Shown: positions 35,101-47,100 of the stretch, in pieces
Layout: every line of letters starts with the position of its first letter
Numbering within the stretch: the stretch's first letter is position 1
DNA from: Myxococcus dinghuensis
GTDB lineage: Bacteria > Myxococcota > Myxococcia > Myxococcales > Myxococcaceae
DNA length: 52,351 nucleotides
Assembly (NCBI RefSeq): GCF_024198235.1
Contig: NZ_JAKCFB010000057.1
Location: 1-52,351 of the forward strand
Direction of reading: 5' to 3'
The notes under the pieces: model-generated
Databases searched by the model: none
Seen by the model: only the letters and a program-made list of their open reading frames with translations
What the model was told of the DNA's origin: nothing
Program-made: the position numbers and the translations under genes

Positions 35101-38100
35101 ACGCGACCGAGGAACTCCAGCGTGCCGTCCTCGCGCCAACGCACGCGGTCTCCCGTCCGGTAGAGGCGCGCGCCGGGCGTGGCGGAGAAGGGGTGCGGGA
35201 CGAAGCGCTCCGCCGTCAGGTCGGAGCGGTTCAGGTAGCCCCACGCCAGGCCAGCTCCGCCCACGAAGAGCTCGCCCGGGATTCCAGGGGGCACCAGTTG
35301 GAGCGACCCGTCCAGCACATAGGCCGTCGAGTTGGACAACGGGCGCCCGATGGGGACCGACTGGCCCGGCTCCGCGCCAGCCCGCAGGGTGTGGGTGGTG
35401 GAGAACGTCGTGTTCTCCGTGGGGCCGTAGCCGTTGATGAGCACCGCGTCCGGCGCCACGCGCGCGAGGTGTTCCCGTACGCGCCGCACCGGGAGCACAT
35501 CCCCTCCCGCGAGCACCTGCCGCACCTGCGCCAGGGCCTCCCCCTGGTGCTGGACGACCTGGTCGAACAAGGCCGCCGTCAACCACACGGAGGTGATGCC
35601 GGATTCCACCAGCAGCGCCCCCAGCGCCTCCACGGACTGGGCCTCGGACGGCGCGATGACCAGCCGCCCGCCGTTGAGCAGCGCTCCCCAGACCTCCAGC
35701 GTCGACGCATCGAAGGCCGCTGGCGCCAGGTGGAGGAAGACCTCCTCGGGGCCCATGCGCATGAAGGTGCTGCCTCGCACCAGTCGCGTCACGCCGCGAT
35801 GGGGCACACAGACGCCCTTGGGCTGCCCCGTGCTTCCCGAGGTGAACATGACGTAGGCCAGATCGTCGCCGCCCAGGGGCTCGGTCGGCGCCGTGGCCGG
35901 CTGTCGGGCGATGACGTCCCAGTCGGCGTCGATGAGGACGGGCGGGAAGGTCAGCCCCGGCCACCCCTCGTCCAGGGACTGCTGCGTCACCAGGATGTCG
36001 ACGCCCGCTTCACGGAGGATCCACGAGAGACGCTCGGGGGGATGGCCCGGGTCCAACGGTACGTAGGCCGCGCCGGCCTCGAGGACGCCGAGCATGCCGA
36101 CGATGAGCTCCGCCGAGCGCTCCATGGCCAATCCCACCCGACTGCCACGACGGACCCCCAGGGAGCGCAGGTGGTTCGCGAGCCGCGCGGAGCGCTGGGC
36201 CAGCTCCGCGTAGGTGTACTGCCCGGAAGCCGAGGCCAACGCCACCGCGTGGGGAGTGTCCGCCACCTGCCGCGCGAAGAGCGCGGGGATGGACGCCTCG
36301 CGTGGCGTGTCCACCGCCGTGTCGTTCCACTCCACCAGCACCCGCCGGCGCTCGTCCTCGGTCATCAGCGAGAGCTGGGAGAGGGGCAGGTCCGGCTGAG
36401 CGGCGACGACGCGCGCGAGCACGGCCAGTCGCGCGGCGAGCCGCTCCACCGTGGCGGCCTCGAAGAGGCTCGTGGCGTACTCCAGGCTGCAACGCAGCGC
36501 GCCCTGCTCCTCGAACACATCCAGGTTCAGGTCGAACTTGGAGGTCCCCGTGTCGATGTCGACCTTGCTCAGGCTGAAAGACTGATGCGTCGCCTCGATG
36601 GGGGGCGTGTTGACCACGTTGAGCGAGACCTGGAACACGGGTGTCCGGCTCTGATCGCGCGGGACCCTCAGCGCCTCGATGAGCCGCTCGAAGGGGGTGT
36701 CCTGGTTCGAGAACGCCGCCAGTGCCGCGCTCTTCACCCGAGACAGGAGCTCACGGAACGACGGGTCCCCCACCAACTGGGTGCGCAGGGCGAGGGTGTT
36801 GACGAAGCAGCCGATGAGCCCCTCGACCTCGGGCCGGGTGCGTCCCGCGGTCGGGACGCCGATCGCGAAGTCCTCCTGGCCGGCGTGCTTGCCGAGCAGG
36901 ACCTGGTACAGCGCCAGCATCACCATGAACGACGTGGCGCCTTCGCGGCGCCCCAGGGCGAGCACCGGCTCCACGACGTCACGCCCCAGGACGAAGTGCA
37001 GGATCGCGCCTGCGTGTGCCTGGATGGCGGGACGTGGCCGGTCCGTGGGCAGCTCCAGCGCGGGGACGTCCGTGAGCTGCGCCGTCCACCAGCGCAGTTG
37101 GCCGTCCAGCACCGCGCCTTCCAGCCACTCGCGCTGCCAGACGGCGTAGTCGGCGTACTGCACCGGCAGCTCGGGCAGGGGCGAGGGGCGCCCCGCGCTG
37201 AAGCACGTGTACAGAACCCCCAGCTCCCGGGCCAGGACGAGGTTGCACCACGCGTCGGAGACGACGTGATGGAGGGCAAAGGCGACGACGTGTTCCTCGG
37301 GCCCCATGCGCAGCAACCTCGCGCGGACCACGGGCCCCGTCTCCAGGTCGAAGACCTCGTGGGCATGGGCCAGGCACCGGCGCAGCATCTCGGCTTCGCG
37401 TGCCTCGCGCGTCTCACCCGGGACGTCCTCCAGTGGCATCGGAAGCGAGGCCTCCGGGTGGATGACCTGGACCGCGCCTTCCGGGGTGAGCCTGTACGTG
37501 GTGCGCAGCACTTCGTGTCGACGCACCAGCTCGGTCAAGGACGCCTGGAGCGCCCCCACGTCCAGCGGGCCCGTGAGCCGGAAGCTGGAGCCGTTGTTGT
37601 ACGCCGTGCTCTTCGGCGAGAGCTGCTGGAGATACCAGAGGCGCTGCTGCGCGAACGACAGCGGCAGCGGGCCGTCCCGCTTCGCGCGGGGAATGGCCGT
37701 CGGTGTGGCGGGGGGCGCGGTGACGGCGGGCGCGGTCGTGGGGGACTTGGTGGGGCCCGGCGCCTTGATGGCGGGGGACTGGACCCGCTCCACCCTCCCG
37801 TCGGCGCGAAGGCGGCCATGGGTCCCCGTGCGGAGCAGCCGCGTCGCCCCTCCGGTGGGGTGCTTCACCAGCCGTCGCCGCTCCTCGTCCTCGGCCTTCC
37901 ACAGACCGGAGGGGAGCCCCGCGCCCTCCACGGCCAGCTCGCCGACGACACCCACCGGAACGGGGCGTCCGGTCGGGTCCAGCACCCAGGCCCGGAGCCC
38001 CTTAGGTAGCCGCTCGGAGGGAGACCTCGGCAACATGGCCCCCGAGACGGGACTTCCCGCGAGGAGGACCTCGATGCCCGACGCGCGGTGCAGCGAGGTG

Positions 38101-41100
38101 GCCAGCTCGACGGACGCGCCTTCGAGCACCAGGACCCCGACGGCCCCCAAGGCCTCGCGGGGCACGGGCAACTCGCTCAACGTGCGCGCCAGCCGCGCGG
38201 ACGTGTGCAGGAACACCGCGCCGGGGCCTCGCGTCAGCGACAGCAGCTCCTCGACGCCCTGATCGCCCTCGACCCGCACCTGCGCCATGCGCGTGCTGGC
38301 GTCCTGGTCCAGTCGTTCGCGGAGCCGGGCCAGCCGACGCAGCCCCTCCAGCACGACGGGCGTCTCCAGGCCGAAGTCGATGAGACAGGCGACCTCGTCC
38401 ACATCCGCCTCGCGCACCTCCAGCAGGCGCTTCAGGCCGCTGTCCACGGTGCCGATGAGGCCGGTCCCCTTCGCGTGGTGCTCGAAGGTGTGCTCCAGGA
38501 GCGCCGCGATGTCCTCCTCCGACACCTTGTCGATCTCCCCCTGGAGGCCCTGGGTCGCGAGCAGGCTCGCGGTGATCTCCGCGGAGCTCCGGAAGTAGCT
38601 CAGCAGCGGCGCGCGAACCTGACGCAGCACCTCCTGCTCGTCGTCGCCGATGAAGGCGTGGAGCATGAGGGTGATGTGGCCTCGCCCCGCATGGCCATTG
38701 CGCCGCCAGGCGTCGCGGTACAGCGCGACCTTGCGCTTCAAGTCCTCCAGGGACTGGGCCAGGAGCCCCGTCAGCACGCCCGCGCCCAGCTCGCCCGCCA
38801 GACGAAACGTCTCCGGGCTGCTCGACGCCGTCAGCCACACGGGCAGCTCCCGCTGGACGGGCTTGGGGCGCAGGGCCAGCTCCAACTGCGCGCCGCCGCC
38901 GCCCGTGCGGAGGACCTTCGCCCCCCGCCACAGCGCGCGCAGGGTCTCCAGGTGCCGCACCAGCACGTCGCGGCGATTCTCGAAGTTCTGCGGCGCGAAG
39001 GTGAAGTCCGCGACGTGCCACCCGGTGGCCACGGACAGCCCGACGCGGCCGTTGGAGAGGTTGTCCACGACGGACCACTGCTCGGCGACCTGCATGGGGT
39101 CATGCAGCGGCAGCACCACGCTCCCCGAGCGCAACTTCAGGTTCCGGGTGACGGTGGCGAGCGCCGCCGCGACGACGGCGGGCTGGGGATAGAGCCCGCC
39201 GAACGAGTGGAAGTGGCGCTCGGGTGTCCAGACGGCGGAGAAGCCATGGGCGTCCGCGAACTTCGCGCCCTCGATCAGCAGCTCGTACTTCGGCCCCTTC
39301 AGCGAGTCCTCGTCGTTGGCGAAGTAGATGAGGCTCATGTCCATCGCCCTGGAGCGGGGCCCCTCGCCTCGGAGATGCACCAGGCGGGAAGCGACGCGTT
39401 CGGACGGGAACGTCACTCGGAGGCCACGCGAGAGCGCCCACAACTGCTCCAACTCCGGGCAATCCGCGGTGGGCTCCGTCGCCGCCACCCACGTCCCACC
39501 CTCGATGGGACGCAGGCGCTCGTCCATCGCGTCGAACAGCGCCGCCAGCTCCCCGGCCCCGAGGACCCAGGCGGGTCGACCAGGGCCCTGCGGCATCAGC
39601 CACGCCACCGTGCCGGCACCGCGCGCGCCGGCTCCGGACGCCTGCACGGGGAGGTCGGACAGCGACTCCTCGTAGAGGACACGCGAGGGGTCGAGCCGCG
39701 CGGAGGCCACGCCATCCTTCCGGGTGACGAGCAGCGGGCCCCGACCGTCGGGCGCGGCGTACGTCGAGAGTTCAGACAATCCCGAGGGGCTCACGGTGAC
39801 GACCGCGCCACCTGCCTCGAGGATTCCCCACAGCACCGCCAGCTTGGTGGGAGATGGGGGCAGGCAGACCGCGACGGGTTCGTCGTTCCGCAGGCCCATC
39901 GACAGCAGGCGCCGGGCGATGGCGTGCGCCCGCGCGGACAGCGTGTCCCAGGTCCACGCGTGCTCGCCCTGGGACGCGGCCACGCTCCGTGAGTGTCGCG
40001 TGGCGCGCCCGTCGAGCTGGGCTGGCACGGACGTGGGCGACGTCTTCAGGGAGAGTGGCGCGGGCCAGTCCGCGCGTTCTGCCGCGGTGCCCAACCCCAG
40101 GTTCGAGATGCGCGCGTCGGGGTTCGCGAGGCCCGAGGCGAGGAGCACCTCCAGGTGCGCCATCATCCCGCGGGCGGTGCGCTCATCGAACAGCTCGGTG
40201 GCGTATTCGAGCGCGCCGCGAATCTGTCCGGGCTCCTCACCGAGGACGAGCGTCAGGTCGGACAGGGTCGCGCCCCATTGGACGGGCCCGTCGGGAATCT
40301 CCGCCATCGAGGCGCGTACACCGACCATCTCCAGGGCGCCGGCCCCGGTGCCGAGGGCGTTGTGGTACACGAAGACGGTGTCCGTCATGCGGCCCCGGTG
40401 GATGTCCTTCCCCGGGAGGACGCTCTCGCTCAGGTACTCGAAGGGCACGTCCGGGCGGGACTGCACCTCGTTGAGCTCCTGGCGCACGCGCACCAGCAGT
40501 TCGCGGAACGTCGGATCGTCCCCGAAGCTCGTGCGGAACGCGACCGAGTGCGCCACATAGCCGATGAGGGGCAGCAGCTCCGGGCGCGTGCGGTTGGCGA
40601 TGGGCGTGCCCACGACGATGTCCGTCTGTCCGCTGTAGCGGTGGAGGAGCGCCTGCCACCCCGCGAGGACGAGCAGGTAGGGGGTGAACCCCTCCCGCTT
40701 CCCGAAGGCCGTCAGCTCCCGGGAGAACGTCGGGCTGAAGGCCACGGGCATGCGCACCGACGTCAGCGGGCTGTTCTCCGGGCGCGGCCGATCCGTGGGC
40801 ACGTCGATGCGGCGAGGCATGCCCGCGAGTCGGGTGCGCCACCACTTCTCCTGGTCCACGAGGTGCCCGTCGCGGATGCCTCGCCGCTGCCAGGCCCCGA
40901 AGTCCGCGTACTGCACGGGGAGCGGCTGCAAGCCGGAGGGCCTGCCTTGCTTGATGGCGGCGTAGAGCTGCCCCAGCTCATTGAGGAAGATCCCCATGGA
41001 CAGGGTGTCACTGACGACGTGATGGATGCCGGCGATCAGGATGTGACGCCGGGGTTCCAGTCGAAGCAGCGTCGTGCGGACCACCGGGCCGCGGACCAGG

Positions 41101-44100
41101 TCGTACGGGGCGCCCGCGTCCTCGCGAGCCAATCGCATCGCCTCCACCTCCCGGGCCTCCGGGGTCGCGCCATGCACCTCCACGACCGGGAGGGGGATGC
41201 GGAACGACGCGTGGAACCGTTGGACGGGGCGCCCGTCCACGGTGTCATAGGTGGTCCGCAAGGCCTCGTGGCGTTGGACGACCTCCTGGAGGGCGCGCTC
41301 CATCGTCGGGACATCCAGGTCCCCGTCCAGGCGCAGGAGCACCGGGATGTTGTAGGCGGACAGGCCCGGCAGGTACTGCTCCAGGCGCCAGACGCGCTCC
41401 TGGACGAAGGAGAGGGGGACCTCGCCCACGCGGGACACGGGGGCCAGGGGTTGCTCGCGCGAGGGCGCCGCGGGGGTCGACAGGGAGAGCAGGGGCTCGA
41501 TGCGCCGCGCCAGCGAGGAGACGGTGGGCGCCTCGAAGAGCACCGCGAGCTGGAACTGGACCCCGAACTCCTCGCGCACCTGGTTGAGGAGCTGGGCGGC
41601 CATCAGCGAGTTGCCGCCAATCTCGAGGAAGTCGTCGTCGCGGCCCACGAACTCCACGCCGAGCCGTGCTCGCCAGAGCGCCGCGAGGCGCTCCTCCACG
41701 TTCCCACGGGGCCTGTCCGCGCGCCCGGTCGGCTCCTGCGCAGGGCGCTCCAGCGAGGCCGGCGCCAAGGCGGGCGCCGCCGAGACCGACGCAGGCGCCA
41801 CCGACACGACGCCGTGGGGTGGCATGGGGATGGCGGTGATGGGGGGCTCGAGCGCGACAGGCGCGCGGGCGTTCGCCATGCTCCCGCCGGAGGGCTCCGC
41901 TGGAGGCACGTCGATGCGTGGGACATGGCCGTCGGCGGTCATGCGCAGCGGAGGCTGCTCGGCGGCGGCGACGTGGGCGACCTGGACGCGAGGCGCGCTG
42001 GTGGAGGGGGGCTCCACCCAGACGCGGCGCTCCTGGAACGGGTAGGTCGGCAGGTGGAGACGCTGGCGCGGCTCCCCCGCGAAGACGGCGGACCAGTCGA
42101 TCTCCAGGCCCTGGGTCCACAGCTCCCCCAGCGTCGCCAGGAGGCTGGCGTGCTCCGGCGTGGCCCCGCCGCGCTTCAACGTGGCCAGGGCCTTCACCTG
42201 TCCCTGGTCCTGGCCCAGGGAGGTTCGCACCAGGGGGGTGAGGTCCTGACCGGGCCCCACCTCCAGGAGCACGCTGCAGCCGTCCTCCAGCAACGCGCCC
42301 ACCGCGTCCGCGAAGCGAACGGGCTGGCGCATCTGGTCCGCCCAGTAGCGAGGCGCGGCCAACTCGCCGGGATGGGTCAACCTCCCCGTGACGCTCGAGA
42401 CGTAGCGGACGGAGGGCGCGGCCCGGCGCAACGACGCCACCACGCGCTCCAGCTCCGGCATCAGCGGCTCGACGTCCGCCGAGTGGAACGCATGCGGCGC
42501 GGGCATCCGCACCACGCCCACGTCCTGCGCCTTCAGCCGCGCCTGGAGCCGTTCGACCTCCACCGCGGGACCCGAGACCACGCAGCGATCCGGTCCATTG
42601 ACGGCCGCGAGTGACAGCCGCCCCGACAGCAGCGGGAGGACCTGGGACTCGGGCAGCGCCACCGCGAGCATGCCGCCCGGCGGCATGCGGTGCATCAGGT
42701 CTCCGCGCGCCACGGCCAGCTTCAGCCCGTCCTCCAGCGACAGGACACCCGCGATGCACGCGGCGGCATATTCCCCGAAGCTGTGGCCGAGCACGGCGTG
42801 GGGCCGCAGTCCCCAGTCCATCCACAGGCGCGCCAGTGAATACTCCACGGCGAAGAGCGCGGGCAGGGCGACGCGGGTGTCACCGAGCAGCGCCGCGTGC
42901 TCGGCATCGGTCCCTGGCGCGGCGCGAATCAACGCGTGGACGCGCTCGCGCAGGGACTCCGGGAGCAGGCCCAGGCACGTCTCGAGGGAGGCGCGGAACC
43001 GCGGCTCCCCGTCATACAGGTCGCGGCCCATGCCGAGCTGCTGAGTGCCCTGGCCTGGGAAGATGAAGGCCACACGTCGACGTCGGGCCGCCTCCAGGTC
43101 CTTCACCTTGACGGGGGTGTACGGCTTGAGGAGCTGTCGATGCAGGTCGGCCGCGTCGTGAGCCACGACCGCGCGGCGATGCTCGAAGGCCTTGCGGCCG
43201 ACGGCATGGGTGAAGGCCGCGTCGGCCAGGAGGCCCTCGCCGGAGAGCGCCTCTGCATGCGCGGCGAGCTGCCTGGAGGCGGCTTCGAGTGCCTCGGGGG
43301 AGCGCGCCGAGAGGACGAAGACCTGGTGGGAGCGACGGGACGTACCGCTCGGAGGCATGGGGGATTCCTCGAGGATGGCGTGCGCGTTGGTTCCGCCGAT
43401 GCCGAAGGAGCTGACGGCGGCGCGCCGCGGCGTCTGGCTCCGTGGCCACGGTCTGAGCGTGGTGTTGACGAAGAAGGGCGTGGCGTCGAAGTCGATGCGC
43501 GGATTGGGGCGCTGGTAGTGCAGGCTCGGAGGGACCTCGCCATGGTGCAGCGCGAGCGCGGCCTTCATGAGCCCCGCGAGGCCGGCCACCGTGTCCAGGT
43601 GCCCCACGTTGCTCTTCAACGACGCCAGCGCGATGGAGCCCCTGTGCTGGGGCCCCAGGCCATAGGCGCGCTGGAGCGCGGCCACCTCGATGGGGTCTCC
43701 CAGGGGCGTGGCGGTGCCGTGGGTCTCCACGTAGGCGATGTCCTCCGCCTTCACGCCGGAGAGGGCGAGCGCCCGGCGGATGACGGCGGCCTGTCCCGCC
43801 ACGCTGGGCGCGGTGAAGCCGGACTTGTCCCGGCCGTCGTTGTTCGTCGCCGTCGCGCGAATCACCGCGTAGACGGAGTCGCCGTCGCGCACCGCGTCCT
43901 CGAGGCGCTTGAGTACGATGCACGCGACGCCGTTGCCGGTGACGGTGCCCTGGGCCTGGGCATCGAAGGGACGGCAGTGGCCGTCCGGCGAGAGGATCAT
44001 CCCTTCCTGGTAGACGTAGCCCGTGCGTTGCGGCACCGACAGCCGCGTCGCTCCGGCCAGGGCCACCTGGGCCGCGCCCGACAACAGGTTCTGGCAGGCG

Positions 44101-47100
44101 AGGTGCACGGCCACGAGCCCGGTGGAGCACGCGGTGTTGATGAGGACACTCTCGCCCGTGAGCCCCAGCTTGTAGGACGTCTTCGTCGCGAGGCTGGTGT
44201 GGGTCGCCGTCCCGTAGAGCTCGAAGAGCGCCGCCCCGTCGATGGGCATCGAGGCCCGGACGGCGTCCGCGTAACCGGAGTCGATGGCGCCCGCGTGGAG
44301 GGAGATGGCGCCCGGGAAGCGGTCCGGGTCCACCCCTGCGTCCTCCAGCGCGGTCCAGGCCGTCTGGAGGAACAGGCGCTGCTGCGGGTCCAGCCACTGC
44401 GCCTCGCGCGGCGACATGTCGAAGAAGGCGGGGTCGAACAGGTCCACGCCGTCGAGCACGCCTCCCGCGGGGACGAACGCCGGGTGCTGTCGCAAGTCCA
44501 GGTCCGCGGGCAGGCCTGGAGGTCGCTCGACCTCCGCGTCCGTGAAGCGGGAGATGGACTCCACGCCGTCGCGCAGGTTGCGCCAGAACTCCGTCACCGA
44601 GCCCGCGCCGGGGAACCGGCCCGCCATGCCGATGATGGCGATGGCACCCGAGGTGGCGGGTGGCGGGAGCCGGGGCTCGGCCGGGAGGGTAGACGGCCGA
44701 GGTGCCTCGGAGGCGGGGGCCTCGGCGGAGCCCTGACGCTGGCGCTCCAACGTGGTCGCGAGCCCGTGAACGGTGGGGTACTCGAACAGCCAGACGACTG
44801 GAATCTCCTGGCTCAACGCCTCGCGCAGGCTCGTGGCGATGCGAACCACGGTGAGCGAGGTGCCTCCCAATTCCTCGAAGAGGTGGTCGTGGATGCCCAC
44901 GTGCTCGGTGCCCAGCGCCTTCGCCCACACCGCGGCGATCTGCTGCTCCAGCGGATTCGAGGGCTCGATGAAGCGCCCCTTGCGTCCGGTGGACTCCGCG
45001 TCCGGCACGGGGAGCGCCGCGCGCTCCACCTTGCCGCTCGTGCCCACGGGCAACGCCTCGAGCGCGACGAGGATGGACGGCACCATGTACTCAGGCAGTT
45101 GCTGGCGCAGCTCGACGCGCAGGCTCGCCGGGTCCAGGGATTGGCCGGCGCGCGGCGTGACGTAGGCCACGAGGCGTTTGTCGCCCGGCACGTCCTCTCG
45201 CACGATGGCCACGGCCTCGTTCACCGTGGGCAGGGCCCGCAGGGCCGTCTCCACCTCCGACAGCTCGATGCGGAAGCCGCGGACCTTCACTTGATGGTCC
45301 GCCCGGCCGATGAACTCCAGGACGCCGTCGGAGCGCCAGCGGACCAGGTCTCCCGTCCGGTAGAGGCGCTCGCCAGGCGTGGTGGCGAAGGGATGGGGGA
45401 TGAAGCGCTCGGCGGTCAGCGCGGGACGCGAGACGTATCCACGCGCCAGCCCCTCACCGCCGAGGAACAGCTCACCCGGGACGCCGATGGGGACCGGGTG
45501 CAGGTCGGCGTCGAGCACGTACACCTGGGTGTTGGCGATGGGCCTGCCGATGGGGACGGACTCGCCCACGTGCTCGAGCTTCGTGAGGGGGAAGGCCGTC
45601 GCGACGACGGAGCACTCCGTGGGCCCATAGCCGTTGGTGAGGGACACGCGCATCGCGGACAACATGCGCCGGGCGTGCGTCGCGGAGAGGACATCGCCTC
45701 CGACGTGGACCTCCCGCAGGCGCCGCAGGACGTCGGGCCGGTGCTCCACGAGCTGCGAGAAGAGTCCGGACGGCAGGTGGATGTACGTGACGCCGTGCCG
45801 CTCCAGCACGTCCCCGAGTCGCGCCAGGTCGCTCGGCAGCGCGTCCGCGGGGTACAGGACGAGCCGGCCCCCATTGAGCAGCGCGGGCCAGATCTCCATC
45901 ACCGAGCCGTCGAAGGAGATGGGGGCCAGGAGGATGCCTGTCTCCCGAGTGCCGTAGCGGACATAGGGCTCCGCCTGGCACAGCCGGAGCAGTCCCCGGT
46001 TCTCGATGCCGACCCCCTTGGGGCGGCCCGTGCTTCCCGAGGTGAAGATGACGTAGGCGAGCTGACGTGGCCCCGCGACGGAGTCCGGGGGCGCGACGGG
46101 CGCGTCCGACAGGTCCAGCTCCTCGGGGAAGAGGGGCTCGGGCGCCGGGGCGGGGAGACTCAGTCGCTCGCGGAGGGCTCGTGAGGTCAGCAGGAGGAGC
46201 GGCTTCGCGTCCTCCAGCATGTACGCGAGACGTTGGCCGGGATAGGACGCATCCAGGGGCACGTAGGCCCCGCCCGCTTTGAGGATGGCCAGGAGCGAGA
46301 CGATCAGCTCGACCCCTCGCTCCAGGCACACCGCCACGAGGGTGTCGGGCCCCACGCCTCGGGCGCGCAGGGTGTGCGCGAGCCGGTTGGCGCGAGCCTC
46401 GAGGTCTCCATAGGTGACCCGCTCGTCGCCGGCCTCCAATGCGACGGCGGAGGGACGCAGGCTCGCGTAACGGGAGAAGACCTGCGCGACGGTGCCGTCG
46501 GAGTCATAGGGCCGCGTCGTGTCGTTCCACGCGACCAACATCCGCTGGCGCTCGTCCGGCGGCACCATGTCCAGGCTGCTCAGCGGCGCATCCGGAGTCC
46601 GCCCCACGGCCTCGACCAGGGTCCGCAGGTGCTCGCCGAGTCGCTCCACGGTGGACGCGGTGAACAGATCGGCGCTGTACTCGATGACGCCTCGGAGCGC
46701 GCCGGCATCCTCGTAGGTGATGAGGCCGAGGTCGAAGCGCGCCGAGTCGTTGGAGACATCCAACGTGCGCAAGGTCAGCCCGGCGATGCGGGTCTGGTCG
46801 ACCGGCATGTTCTGGAGGGCGACGACGACCTGTACCAGGGGATTGCGGCTCAGGTCCCGTTGGGGCTGGAGCTCCTCGACGAGCTTCTCGAAAGGCACGT
46901 CCTGGTGTTCGTAGGCCGCGAGCGTCATCTCGCGAACCTGGGCGAGCAGGCTCCGGAACGATTCGCGCGGGTGGACCCGGGCCCGCAGCACCAGGGTGTT
47001 GACGAAGAAGCCGATCAACCCCTCCAACTCGTTGCTCCGGCGCCCCGCGATGGGCGAACCCACGAGCAGGTCCTCCTGCCGGCTATAGCGCGACAGGAGC

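Noticed and set aside
37790..39345. A frameshift explaining the missing A8-A10 and carrier in the oxygenase module
   Set aside because: The frame runs straight into the linker and C5, and neither neighbouring frame shows A8-A10 or carrier motifs, so it is a genuine loss.
29742..47000. Very long open frames on the + strand opposite the megasynthetase (several above 800 codons)
   Set aside because: They are Arg/Gly/Pro/Ala/His/Val-rich shadows caused by high GC at third positions; none shows a domain, while the minus strand gives continuous NRPS/PKS motifs.
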